Shown: piece after piece, positions 43,219 through 55,671 of the stretch
Numbering within the stretch: the stretch's first letter is position 1
Layout of the letters: each line of letters starts with the position of its first letter
Origin: Marsupella aquatica
Lineage: Eukaryota; Marchantiophyta
NCBI GenBank assembly: GCA_973895155.1
Contig: OZ316892.1
Location: 20,026,001-20,090,000 of the forward strand
Direction of reading: 5' to 3'
DNA: 64,000 bases
The notes under the pieces: model-generated
The model's input: the letters and a program-made list of their open reading frames with translations, nothing else
What the model was told of the DNA's origin: nothing
Database searches by the model: none
Program-made: the position numbers and the translations under genes

Positions 43219-46200
43219 GAGCACACACACACTTGAGTGACTTGCAAACTGGCCTACACCCATCTCCCCTATGAACGTTAGCATCTATTTCGTGTTAGTG
43301 AAATTAGAAAATTATTGTTACGAGGAGAATGACTCTTCTACTACAACTTGACCAAGGATCTTCATGGGGAACTTAGGGCACCCACGTTCCTTCCGTTCCC
43401 CGAAAAACAATTGTTTTAAATGCCTAATTTCAAAAATAAATTTAGTTACACCAGCTCATGAATGTAACAAACATTTTCTTCATCTTAATTACTGCGCACA
43501 GTGTAGTGGATTTTTGGATATATGCCTAAAGATAAATCCTGAAAATATGAATCCTGAGAATTGGGATTGTAAGACACATCGGATTTGGTTGAAGTGACAA
43601 GCAACAACTGACCGAGAAGGAAAGAGAAGGGGTATATGTTGTGAGACTGAGAGATGAGGCCAGAACCCTTGTATGGTGGGTCAATGCTGTTTCTCCCCAT
43701 TTGTAAAGATTGTTAAATAGGTCTCATAGCCAGATGAACCACAAATGTAGACTGTTAGCCCACTGCCCTGTTTTGAGATGCTCCATTATAGCCTTCCTTT
43801 TGGCAGAAACCTGTCAACATTTGAGTACTCTAGTTGGGCTCCATATGGCACACTTTCAGAGTGAATAAAAAGGTTAGTTTCATTTCACATCTGGGTTCTC
43901 CTCTTCTTTTCCAGAATTTTCTTTCCTATTTAGCATGAAAATGTAACAGAAGTACTGATCAATCAGTGTTTGGCACACTAATACAAGGAATCTTCCAGGA
44001 AAATCTACCCAATGGCCTACACATCAGAGTCTCAAGTTTATCGTTGACTGAACTTTGTTTAGAATTTTCCGACGGATATGGGACCCATTAGGGTAATCCA
44101 ACTTTGAGAAGCTAGTTTAGAGTAATCAAATCTAATTAGGACTAACTAGTTGGCATTAGAGGCCCAAAATTTGGCGGAATATATATTAGTACTCTCGCGG
44201 GATATGCAGTGAAGGCAGACTCGAAGCAGTACAATAATAGTACCTCACTAACTGACTGACTACGCTGTAAACCTTGAGGAATGACAGAAAACGTGTTGCT
44301 TGCATTAACTCAGAAGATCAGTATATAATCTTGCCAATTAAACTATTAATTTTGTTACGGTATTGACTTGGTGCCATCACAAGTGCAACGTGTATTCGAT
44401 TAACGTAACATTAATGCGCGTGGGAATCTACCGTAGCTTGGGACCTTTCCATGATTTTCCATGCAAAAGGCAACCGTTAAGAAAGTCTACAGTTGTTACT
44501 CTGGCACAGTAATTGCGTTTGTCGGTGCTACAGTAAGAGCAATTAATGTCTTCGCGCGAAAACTGCATATTTTTATCTCGCGCGGTGCCATACATGATTT
44601 ATCTAGATTTCAGTGTTTTTTAAAACTTCAAACCGTTTAGAGTATACATTCTAAATGTTTTTCCAAAGTATCACTCTGGGGAACCTGAAGTTTTTAACGT
44701 ACCCTATTTACCTTGGCGTGCTTGCTCTATCAGCATTGTGTTTTTTTTTTTCAGGTAAAGGTCAGAGTGCAAGAAACTTTATTTGTTATGGGGTTTATCA
44801 AGTTTGTTGTATTTTTTAGAGCGCAAGATTTTCTATTTTTATTTTGAATTATTACTTAGAGAAACTCTTACTGAGATAGAGGTTTACTCTGGATACTCAA
44901 ATAAGACACACTCAAACAGTAGTGTAACACAACACCAGCAAAGTATTCTGAAAAACCATAGCAAGTGTTCTGCAGTTAATGTTTAGTTTGTGTTTACCTT
45001 GTCAAACCTTTGGGTCTACAGTGGCTCCCAATGAATATTTCTTTCTAGAATTCCATGGGTCTGGCATGGTGTCCTTTCCTACTTGTCCCACCTCAACCCT
45101 CAATCAAAAGAAAATGAGGGTACATAATGCGCACCTCCAGTAGAGTGCTAGGGTGGACGGTCGCCTTTATCCTTGAAAACATAATAAAAATGTACTAAAA
45201 GATTGATCAACTACAGTAGAGTGGTGGGAAAGGTTCGTCACTTTTGCTAGGCCTGATCCATTATAGGTATCAGAATTATTGTTTTGTTTATTAAATTTGT
45301 TTTGCGAGTCGGTTTCCCCTCGTCTGTTGTGATTGGAGTTTCTGAAAACTCAAGGTGACGGCATATATTACCATACACCTCAACTCAAGATGTCCTTCCG
45401 ACAATCCAACTGCTAACAACAGACAGAGTGACGCCTGCCTGTGTTTCTGTAGCCCTATAGCATTTGGCAGCAAATCACATTAATGCATGGAGACTTGGAA
45501 CAAAAAGAGAAAATGAATCCAGATTGAACCGTTGCAGCATCCAATCAAACTACACGGACTTTTGCTTGAGTCTGTGAGTTTTGGTCCCTTTTCACCTGGC
45601 AATGTTGGGAGGTTGGCCCCTGCACCATTCGGCATGTTGGAGTTGTTTGACATTAATTTAATCTCATCCCCAGGTCATATTGGAAAACAAATATAATACA
45701 GGGCATCAAAAGCTGAGATAAGGGCCTAAAGTTACTAGCTAGAGTGAATCCTCTAGACCCTGCCTCTAGAAATACAACTACAATTCCGGTGAAATTGGAA
45801 AGAAACACAATTATACTGGACAATATTTTACAAGCAAAGTAGGTGGAATTGGAAACAAACACAATTATACTGGACATCTATTTACAAGCAAAGTAAGGGC
45901 ATTCAGGCTAGTTTATAAAATTCTCCACTGCCCACCCACAAGTAGAGGAAGTTATTGAAGAGCTAACCCCTAAAACCTAAACTGTTGTCTTAAGAATGTT
46001 CCTCCTTTTCTCTCTTGGAAAAGTGTTTCTTTCATGTTTGTATGCATATTCTTATGCCGAAGATTCCATATGCAAATATGTTTAGTCGCAATTGGAACCC
46101 TAAACCCTAACCCCAATTGAAAAGGAAGATGTGTGTAATTAACAGCATTAATTTTAGTACTTACAATACTTCGTTTGGTTTGCAATGGGAATAGGGAAAC

Positions 46201-47020
46201 CCCACTAAAAGTTGGTGACACACAACCGGCACTTATTCATGTATTTTTTTGCTCTAGAGCCTGTCTTTTCGCAATTGTTTTTGGCATGGAGGTGGGTGCC
46301 ATTAGTGTTGAGGGAAATTTGTCGGTTCATGCAACTTCTTCAAAAGTATATGTACTTACGTCTCCGGAAGTAACTATTGTTACTCTATCAGACTAGTATC
46401 AGTCAGGAATAAACCAGCGCTTTACGCTAGAATGCTTAGAATAGTCTTGACTATGCATACTGGCATACCAGAATTTTTCTCTAACGTTCAAAAAGGCTAG
46501 AGTCCCTAGACTTAGTATTATCTAAACAATTTTGCTTCTGTTTGATGCCAAAGGCAACGTGTATAGCTTTTATGAAGTACTATCAATAAGTTGTCCTATA
46601 CATGGACCCTTCAAATAATTTCATCATTGAGAAAGGGAATTTAAATATTTTTTAATTTTGTCCAAGAACATGATGGTCCCTAAGGCAATCAATGTTTCCG
46701 CTCAGTCCCGGCCTTAGGGAGTTAATTTTAAGTCAGGATGGCTTTATAAGACATGGGAGCCCATTGCTTCAATCATTTTATTCCGCCTGGGATATATAAT
46801 GAGTGGTATATATACTATAGTTGGATTTGCAAGAAATGGGTAATCCATTCAGGTATGGTGTCGTCCCACCTGACATGGCAGGCAATGGAGAGTGCTTCTT
46901 TTGTTTAGAATCTTGGACCATCTCAAGAGGTGGTCCATACACATCTGAACTTTGCTTCTTCTATGAAGGGTTTGCATTTATCAAATTTTATATAAAAATA
47001 CACTTTGGTTTTTAGGTTAT
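43219..47020. other. Intergenic, no gene seen
   Basis: AT-rich non-coding DNA without element motifs of the type found to the left. At 45,785-45,895 a ~55-base segment (GGAAA..AAACACAATTATACTGG) is repeated in tandem. An AACCCTAAACCCTAACCCC run lies near 46,097. No recognisable gene on either strand. Confidence 0.4.
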
Positions 47021-47029
47021 TTTTAGAAC

Positions 47030-47990
47030 AAGAAGTGGCTCTTGAGTCGGCTTTGGCGAAAAACAAATTCAAGCCACCTTGAAAGCAGACTACCATTTCC
47101 AGACTTTGCTCCTTGTTCAAGAGAATTCCATTTATCTAACCCCACTTCAATTTTTTTTGGTCAGCAGTCTATACTTAGACCAGGAAGTGTTCTTTAAGTT
47201 TGCTTTGGTGAAGAAAAAGTCACAAGCTATCATAAAATCAGACAGCATTTCCAAACTTTGTCTTAATCATTTCAGGGATTTCCATGTATAGAATTTTGTT
47301 TCAAAATATTTTTGATGTGGAGTTTATCTTTAGAACATAGAGTGGCCCTTGAGTTTGCTTAGATGGAAAAAAGTCTAAGGCCACAATACATTATTCAAGG
47401 ATTTCCATTTGAGTGCATTTCAAAAGACTTAGATCTGGAGTTTATCTAGAGCAAGGCTTGAGTTTGTTTTGGTGAAAAAAAAATCACTAGTCAGAGTCAA
47501 AACAGACTCACATTTCCTAACTCACATTACCAAACTCTGGCCCCTATATGATAAAATTTTCATTTATCCATCGTTTTCTCAGACGATGTTTATTCTGGCC
47601 TCTATAATGAGAAGTGGTGCTTGACGAATTTTCTTAGCCTGGCTTTAGAGCAAGAAGTGGAGCTTTTTTGCTTTGGTGAAAAAAAAGCCCATAAGTCATA
47701 GTCAAAACACTCACAATTCCAAACTTCTCGCTCCTTCATTCAAGGGATTTTAGTTTATCCAGCCTCATTTCTAAAGGGACTCTATCTTTAGAATGAGAAG
47801 TGGTGCTTGATGAGTGGTGCTTGACGAGTGGCTTTGGTGGTGGGAAAAAAAAGAGTCACAAGCCACCAAACTTTGCCCTCCTTCATTCAAGGGATTTCCA
47901 TATATAGCACTTCATTCCAGATGTATTCTGGTCTCGAGTCTATCCTCGGGTTTGAGTTGGCTTTGGTGAGAAAAAAATAAAAGTGAGAAG
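47030..47990 (+). repeat. Highly degenerate tandem array (~110-200 bp units)
   Basis: About seven diverged units can be aligned by eye. Each has a TTTAGAAC(A/T)AGAAGTGG-like block, CTTGAGTTTGCTTTGGTGAA followed by an A-run, GTCACAAG, a CAGACN-CATTTCCAAACTTTG block and TTCATTCAAGGGATTTCCAT. The CTTTGGTGA-like anchor occurs near 47,052, 47,207, 47,360, 47,470, 47,674, 47,836 and 47,962. No coding capacity. Confidence 0.5.
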
Positions 47991-47999
47991 CCAGCGTAA

Positions 48000-50729
48000 A
48001 AACAAACGTACCCAACAGCACTCTCAAACTCTGAGTGCTGCTGTTGCTGAGTTGCTTGCTTCGAATCAGATCTTTTGATCGGATCGTCACTCACAGGCAG
48101 CGCGTTGTTCACGCAGGCGTCGAGGTGTTGTTCATGCGTCCATCATCGACCAGCCAGCCAGTGAGCTAGCCAGTGAGCTCGCCAGCCAGTGCCAGCCCTC
48201 TTCATTCTCCATGGTTTGGCTCTGGTCTCACTTCCCGCCAGCCTACAATGGAAGAAATTGTAGCTAGAGTACAGAAGTTTCTAGTAACGTAGGTACATCT
48301 GCTGATGAGATAGGGCGGAATTTCTCAATTTCAATTCCTCCTCATCATCGGCCTGTAGGGCCTCCCTCTGGTTCTGGTTCTGGTTCGGTTGATGCCCTGC
48401 TGTTCCTGCTGCTGTGATGCCACGTCTGTCTGGGTTCTGCCATGCCTTGCCTTGATTCGCCTTGAAGGACAGCCTGGGAACCTGGGTTCGGGAGTTCTGG
48501 CCATTCTACCTGGTCCGATCTCATCTGACGGATTCGATGAAAATCGATTGGTGTGACTTATGATCATTTCTGCGACCTGGGAGCCTCTGTGGATCTGCTG
48601 GGTCGGTGTGCACACCAGCAGGTTCTCTCATCAATGGAAGGCATGGAAGCCGAAGCTGAGCTCAGGCACTAGGCAGGCTCCATAAATGCTGGAGAAGCTG
48701 AAACGAGAGAACCACCTTTCTTTCAGCTCCTGCGCTGTCCGGTCTCATCATCAACGTGCTTCTTCTACTTCGCCTCACTCGCCTATTAATAATCCAGTGC
48801 CCGTGAAATTTTAAAAATTCAGAGCGGCTGTTGTATATAACTGTTGTGGGGTGGAGCCGCCCACAAGTTGGTTGGATTGTGTGGGACGGTTGGGTTTCTG
48901 GCCTTATGGGGGAATGAATGGAATCGGAATTGGGAAATTCAATTAGTCGCTGACTGACAGCGTCGGATGGTACGGGACGAAGAAGAAGGCGAGACAAATC
49001 AAATCGTCCTCTGCTGCTGCTACAGTACAGAGGCTGCTCCTCGGTTGTAGTCTTTGAATTCCCTATTTATTGACCATCTGGGCCAGTGCCGACCGATCGC
49101 TTTTATAGTCAGCAGCTGTGTTAGGCGGACTGTTCTCGTGGCCTTCTCCTTTGAGCAGCGGCCCTCCTTGATCTTGTCCCACATTTAGTATACTTCACTT
49201 TGCGGCGTGAGAAAGAGAAGAGAGACAGGGCAGCGACGGCGTAGGAAGGTGGGAAACAGAAAGCAGTGTTGGTATATAGCTTCGTTTCCCGGTTTCGGGT
49301 TTGAATTCTTCTTACTCGGGCGACATTCCAGAGGAGACGTGCATCTGCCCCTGCCCATACTACAACAGACTACCGCTTCGTTTCGATTGATTCGCCTGCC
49401 CATCGCGGCTGTGAATTGTGTCCCCCGCCACAATGGTAGATATTCATCATCAATCCTGAGCAATTGCGGTGCCATGAATGTATTTGATTGACTTGGGTGA
49501 CGGAGGTTCCGAATTTTGTTTGGTCGAATTGTGGTTGTCACAGCCGTCCGTGTATAGTTTCTCTCTCTACTTTCCGCATTATCTACTCTCCGCGAAATCC
49601 CCTTTTCTGGATTGAATACTTGGCCGATGTCTGTCCTGGCTAGAGTTTTCCAGTTTCCGCGTCTTATTTTACACTGTATGATCGGCCCTGTATTTCCCCT
49701 GTTTCTCTTCTTTCTGTCTCGCCAATTTTTTCCAGGCCGCTGGCTTTGGATTGAATTTACCGTGTAATAGCGTGTGAATTGTTTCAATGGGGCCAACTTT
49801 ACGTTCGAATTCTGTTTGCACATGTCTAGAAAAATCCCATCCTGCATCGTTGCAATTGTGATGGAACGAGGTTTAGGAAGTGTCATAATCATAGCTTACT
49901 GGTCACTGCCATTGCCACAGGCAGATGACCATCCATCCAGCCTTCCCCAGCCGGCCCAACGAGTCGGCTGGATGGATGCCTAAACCCGAATTTGTACTCA
50001 TGTTTCGTTTGGCGAGTTTCCTCTCCTTTGTGGATCGGGGAGTCGTGACAAACGAGCGCACAAGTTTGTCACGTATGCGAGGCGAATTTTCTTGGACCAA
50101 CGTCTTGACTGGAATAGCTCTTCGTTGGTGGAGTTTATATTTTTTACTCAGGGAAAAACACTCAGGATAGGTCTGACAAGCTGGGTAGACCACGCTGGCC
50201 CCTGAGAGGCGCGACTCCGTCTCCTCTTCAATTCCTGAAAGTTCATTAGACGAAGGTTGTTAAATGTTTATACTTCACGTTTCTATCTGGTCATTTCTCC
50301 ACAGCATTTATACGATCGATCATGCAGTTTATCGAAGTCTTGGGAAAGTCTGAGTCACTCATTCCTTCGTCGTTCAGAAATTCGGTTACTGCGTAACTGA
50401 ACTTTCTGTACAGAGGTGACGCTCCGAATGCAGGTCGGAACACATAGTTTGGGCTGCTTATCCCCCTCCTCTCCCTGTCTTCCCTTCCTTTAGCATCCAA
50501 ATTTGTCACCTTGTTCGATGTTTGGTACGGTACTAGGCGAAAACCCTCACACAGGAGGAGAACCATTCAGAGTTGTTTGATTGTATGGAGTCGGTGCCTA
50601 TCGTCAAGCGCTCATGTTGCATTTTTCTCTGAAAACCTCATTACGTAGAGCTTGTTCATGATGAATCCGCGGGGTTTAGTGGAAGACTTATCAAGTGGAC
50701 TCTTGGGTTGTGTGCACGTCCTGCAGGCG
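48000..50729. other. Upstream region of the ubiquitin-like gene
   Basis: No convincing protein gene, although frames up to 235 codons exist on the minus strand. Contains CCAGCCAGTGAGCT repeats (48,150-48,200) and a 13-bp inverted repeat CATCCATCCAGCC / GGCTGGATGGATG (49,929-49,978), which could form a hairpin. Probably promoter, leader and possibly leader introns: CACGTCCTGCAG just before ATG 50,730 looks like an acceptor. Confidence 0.35.
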
Positions 50730-53700
50730 ATGTTCGTAAGAGTTAAGCGGAAAAAAACTACGTATTTTCTGCATTGTGATCCTACTGAGACTGTTCTAGA
50801 GATTAAGCAAAAAATCCAGGCCTTGAGTGACAACCCGGTCGACTGTCAGCGGTTAATTCTTCTCGGCTCTCAGCTAATTTTGGAGGACAACAAGACGCTG
50901 GCAGATCAAAAGGTAAGCTACATCTGATCTGATTTTGTACTTGTTCTGAAGTTGAAGGTGGCTGAACGCATCTTGATTCGAACTGTTCCCTTGCGTCTGA
51001 GATTGCTCGACCTTTCAGCAGGGATGGATACCACCATAAACTGATTTACTCAAGTAGCCCAGCATGATTGGTAAAGTTATTTGATCCGATGCTCGCTCCT
51101 TTGTTTCTCTAACATAGTGTCAAATTTGAGAAGTGTCTTTGAGTGTTCTCATTACCTCATTGATGAGCGCCATGAGAACCCCTGTCCCAATAGAATTGTG
51201 CTTCCAGCTTTCGACCAACACAGCGATTACAACTGTAGGTGACAGCGCTATGAAATACCTCTTTCCCATTGGAGTTGTCAAAAGTTAGGGCCAACACCGT
51301 TCTCTAGGCCGATAGGATAAACGAGTGCACCCTACCTTTGCTCTGCACTGGGATGATCTCTTGTTTTGCAGTCCTTGGGGAAGATGGAAACAAGTCAGTA
51401 ACGCTGGATGCCAAAGTTCAAATTCTCAATAACTTCCCTGGCTTCCTCCCATTTTCAGGGAGTTCAGATAAAGGAACCAGAAGATTCAGGAATTCCCGCT
51501 GAAGACAAGGTATTGTCGCTCTATATAGTGGAGCTTAACTAGTTTTGATTGTGACCGCGTACAACTCCAACCTAGGAAATAAGGGACAGTCACCCAAACC
51601 CCGGCAGCTTCGCTCTATGACATCAATCTTTGGTTAATTTCTTAAGTTCGTGCATTTCTGAACTAATCTTAACCTAAATATAATAAGATTGAAATTGACC
51701 TCCACATGATATGCCGGTCCTCAAACTCATCAGATTGTAAAGGGCCTTCAGGGAGTACTCCTGGAAGATGCCAAGACTCTTGCCGACCAGCAGGTATCAT
51801 CCCTGCAGTAAGATACTGTGAAAATGTGTTCACCATATTCTTGCTGCCCTCACATTGGTGGACCTTCGTGAAATACTTTTACGGCTTTCACGAAGATCCA
51901 CTTGGATCATTTTTCTTGTGGATCTTCTTCCGAGTATGTAGGTCATATAAGATGTCCGGTATATATCACACTTCTTAACCTACAGTTTAGTCGAATGTAT
52001 CCACATCTGTTGAACTGTGAACGACGAAGGCAAGGAACCAGGGCCTGTCTTTCATTCAGTTAGAATTTAAATTCAACAATCTTTCAATTATCTACTAAAA
52101 AATGAATGAAATGTACCGTGTAAATTGCCACTTCGATAGAGCCAGTAAAGTACCAAATTCACTAATTTGATAGGAATCTGGTGAGCCAACTACCAAAGAT
52201 ACTCATGGCTGGGATGAAACTCCACCTCTGATTTGATCAGTTAAATCTGGGAACTGCTGCATTGAACTTGGTCGTTTTCTAGCTAACGTTTTCGTTGATA
52301 TGTTAGTGGCAACTAGCTTTTCAATTCTGAGAAGTTTGTTCCCATGTTCATGATTTGCGGGTCGACAACATTGAAACATTCCTGCGCTTACATTGTAGAG
52401 GAAATATTTCGTTTGTCAAAATTGTCGATGATGCCTTCAACGGTTGATGCGAGCCTTAGGGCATGGCGGGAGGGCTTTCAAGTTTTAATGATATAAACCA
52501 AGTCCTGTTGGGTCAAGGCTCTTCCATGACTGTGTGCTTGGGTAGCCGTCCATCCTAATTCCCAGCTCACAGATTGAAGGTCTTGCAAAAGACTCATTTT
52601 ACAGTTTAACGGTTACATGGTTCAAGTGTGGTTTCTTTTCTTTGCAGGTCGAGAATGATGCGATTGTTGCGTTGTGCCTGAAGATATCAGGTAAGCTACA
52701 GTCTGACATCCGTCACCCTTACTACAGGCTGTGCCTGGTATGAGTTGGACTGTAGGTTGTTGTGCGCGAGCACTATCATGGTGTTTCCAAAGAATTCAGT
52801 CACCTGTTTGTTCCTGTGGAAGCAACTCCTAAAGTCCTGTCAGAGAAGTCGAAATAAGGGTTGGAGTCAACGCGGAAACTAATCTGAGAGGTGGACTGGA
52901 ACGGTAACGATAATGTTGAAGAGTGCCTGGTTCTCCTATTCTTCAAGCTGGGACTTAATTAATTTTTCTGGGACTTGGGTAGGACGTGGAATGACGAATT
53001 TCGACTATGCTTTCTAGATCAAATTTATCAAATTTCCCTTTCGAAACCAAAGTCAATCACCAGTCACAGATGCCCAAACCTCTAGCCTTGCTCAATAAAT
53101 TTTCTTGTCCTTGATATGCCCTTAGTTCCAAGCAGTCGGTAGTTTCCGGGACTAGCATCAGCCCCTATCGGTCCCTATCCGAAGAATCTCTTTTTTCTAG
53201 CTTGTGGAATCTTGGAGCTTAGAATAGATTGGTTTCAAATTAATTTATACCTTACTTGGGAGAATTGAAAGTATTGTGCATGTGGGTAGAAATTCTGTGC
53301 AGATCCTAGAGTGCATAGAATTCCAACGCTTATGCGGCCCCCATACATTCCTCCGACCCCTTCACCCACTCCTACCCCTCCAGAAGTGGAAGAACTGATT
53401 TTAGCACCTGGTGAGGAGCCTCCCCCTCCTCCCCCTTCCCCGCCACCTGAACATCGCATGTCAACTGAATTACGAGTTCCGTACCGACCACCGATTGAGG
53501 AAAACGATGTTAAACTTGGTGAGAAGGAGAGCTCTCTGGGCGGAGTTTCTTCTAAGAAAGATGGTTCCAAAAAAGAGAGTGTCAAGAAGGAACTCCAAAA
53601 GGATGGCGGGAAGAAAGATGGAAAGAAAGATGCTGCCAAGAAAGATGCGCCTAAGAAAGAATCTCCAAAGAAGGGAGCTGAAAAGAAACAAGGGAAAGAA

Positions 53701-54069
53701 TCTCCTAAGAAAGGTGGAAAAGAGTCTTCCAAGAAAGGTGGAAAAGAGTCTTCCAAGAAAAGTGGTAAAAAGGCCCCCAAGGAAGAAGTTCCTCCTTCAC
53801 CTGAGGAAACTGAGGAACTGCCTGAAGGTCAGGTTTTTTTTTCCTAGTCGAGTTCAGAGGTGTCTCTTCTAAATGGTTACTCAGTACAATAATGTTAAGG
53901 AGAAGACTTTAATAATTGCGGAGGTAGAGACCCTAGGATGGAATACAAAAGACGCGTCCTTCGTCCTGAGTTGTGATCTTGTGTTCATTGTCCTGTCGCA
54001 GCTGGAGTATGGGAAGACATCACCATCGACAAGCTCACTGATTATTCCACCATCGAAGAGTCGGATTGA
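50730..54069 (+). CDS. Ubiquitin-like (Elongin-B-like) protein with Pro- and Lys-rich tail
   Basis: Six exons in consistent phase, 306 residues: 50,730-50,912; 51,459-51,509; 51,743-51,793; 52,648-52,690; 53,303-53,827; 54,002-54,069. Residues 1-61 form a ubiquitin-like beta-grasp (MFVRVKRKKTTYFL, ETVLEIKQKIQAL, CQRLILLG, LEDNKTLADQK). Exon 4 (VENDAIVALCLKI) gives the last strand. From memory, plant Elongin-B-like proteins read exon 1 straight into exon 4. Exons 2 and 3 are each 51 bases at phase 0; exon 3 (LLEDAKTLADQQ) echoes the end of exon 1. Exon 5 encodes a Pro-rich segment and a KKDG/KKES lysine repeat. The end is acidic (GVWEDITIDKL). Elongin B partners Elongin C in transcription-elongation and ubiquitin-ligase complexes. 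The tail is unusual. Start chosen because MFVRVKR opens the fold; ATG 50,658 is in frame upstream. Confidence 0.7.
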
Positions 54070-55671
54070 ATGGGCTTGACGAACTCACTGATTATTCTTT
54101 GCCTCAGCCTCGGAGAGATTGTAGGCAATCACATCTGTGGGTGCTCAGAGTCTTCGTCTCAATATCTGCAGCAGCCACCTGACTTTTCAATCCTTGATCT
54201 GAGGGCAAACCATTACTCAATGGAGTCTCAGTAAGATTCCAACCTGAAAGTCACCCTCTACGCCGCGGCGTTGATGCAGATATTTACCTGAAGATTCCAC
54301 TCGTGATAGACAGCAGGAGAGTCTACAATTTTTCATTAGTAAGATAAGATGCAATGGACCTCAGATTCTCTCCCGTACAGTGAAATGCGGGTGTAGCTCT
54401 TGTGCAGGAAATGTGTTCTCCTTCGCTGGGAAGGTTCTTGTCTCATCTAGAGAATGAGTCTGGCGGCGAGATTTTCTGGACGGTTAGTCCACGGGAAAGC
54501 TATTGAGGCGAATCACAGTATCTCTGTGTTACCGAAGATTGAAATCTGTCCGGCGCGCATGTTGCCCATGAGTTAGATCAAGTTCTCATGTGACTCTAAT
54601 TGGTCCAATTAGCCATTTGCGAGTAATATATCCATTTTTGCGTCCTGCACCTGAATATGATTCGGAGTCCGTTTAACAGACGTCAGCTGTCGAAGTCTTG
54701 GATTTAGACATATACAAAGCTTTTCTGGCTATTCGCTGCAACATCTGGCTATTCGCTGCAACATCTGCATAGCCTCGGAAGCGTGGTTGCGGTTTTGTGG
54801 AGTAATTCCAACCAAATTGTCAATTTTAGCTCGGAAGAGGTACAATTACAACTGAGGATGTTCGCGACTGGCGGGAATTAAGTTCCTTTCAAAATAGATG
54901 CAAAATGATCATGAAAAGTGGGAAAGCCGGGCTGGCCGATAACGACTACAACCAAGAACGCCATCTACCATGATTGTCTTCAGTCTGGCCTGATGAGCCT
55001 GCTGACTGCCATGTGGGAACGGGCCTTTTGCCTTTTGCCTCGTTCTGAGAAAGCTTTACTTTGTCTTTTACTAGTAATGGAGTGTACTCTCCCCAAAACT
55101 ATCGCAGTCAACATTAGATGGCTGTTTTTCTTGTAGTAAGCGCAGATGGGAGAACGGCAGGACATAGTTTTTACAGTGATGAGGATATAGACACAATGAC
55201 CTGTCATGCGAGCCCCCATGAAAAAGCCTGAAGCGCTCTCTTTTAATGAACTAGAATTGCCACTCCTCACCCATAATTAACTGTTGTGACGGTACATCCT
55301 CGAAATCGCGTGAAGTACTTGCTGACAGCATTGCCATTCTTTGTGTAATACTGAAGACTGAAAAAAAAGTGAGTCAGGCAGAGAGCTACATTCCTGACGT
55401 CACACTGACTCTACACCTCCGGATGACTGAAAATCTCTGCCTAGCAGCAGCCCAAATCCGCTATGGCTCCACATAGCAATGCGTACATTGTCCGCCGGTT
55501 CTGATGACTTGATGAAAACAGGCTGGCTGTACACTTGAACCTTTGACCAACCGCGTGCAAGGGAGGCCATAAATGACCATCGTACGATAAACCCCGGTGA
55601 ATCAGCAAAATTTCGAGCCTGAACGATGATGGTAGGCTATGAACCTTCATCACAGATCAGGGTCTCCATTC
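54070..55671. other. Intergenic, no gene seen
   Basis: Region between the ubiquitin-like gene and the 3' end of the convergent CRR1-like gene. A 21-base direct repeat (CTGGCTATTCGCTGCAACAT) occurs at ~54,724 and ~54,745. Likely untranslated and terminator sequence on both sides. Confidence 0.4.

Noticed and set aside
42510-43247. 245-codon minus-strand frame rich in AGQGxxGRA repeats
   Set aside because: Low-complexity translation of the CCCTG array.
49185-49892. 235-codon minus-strand frame upstream of the ubiquitin-like gene
   Set aside because: No recognisable domain, irregular composition and no splice support. Likely chance frame in a leader or promoter region.
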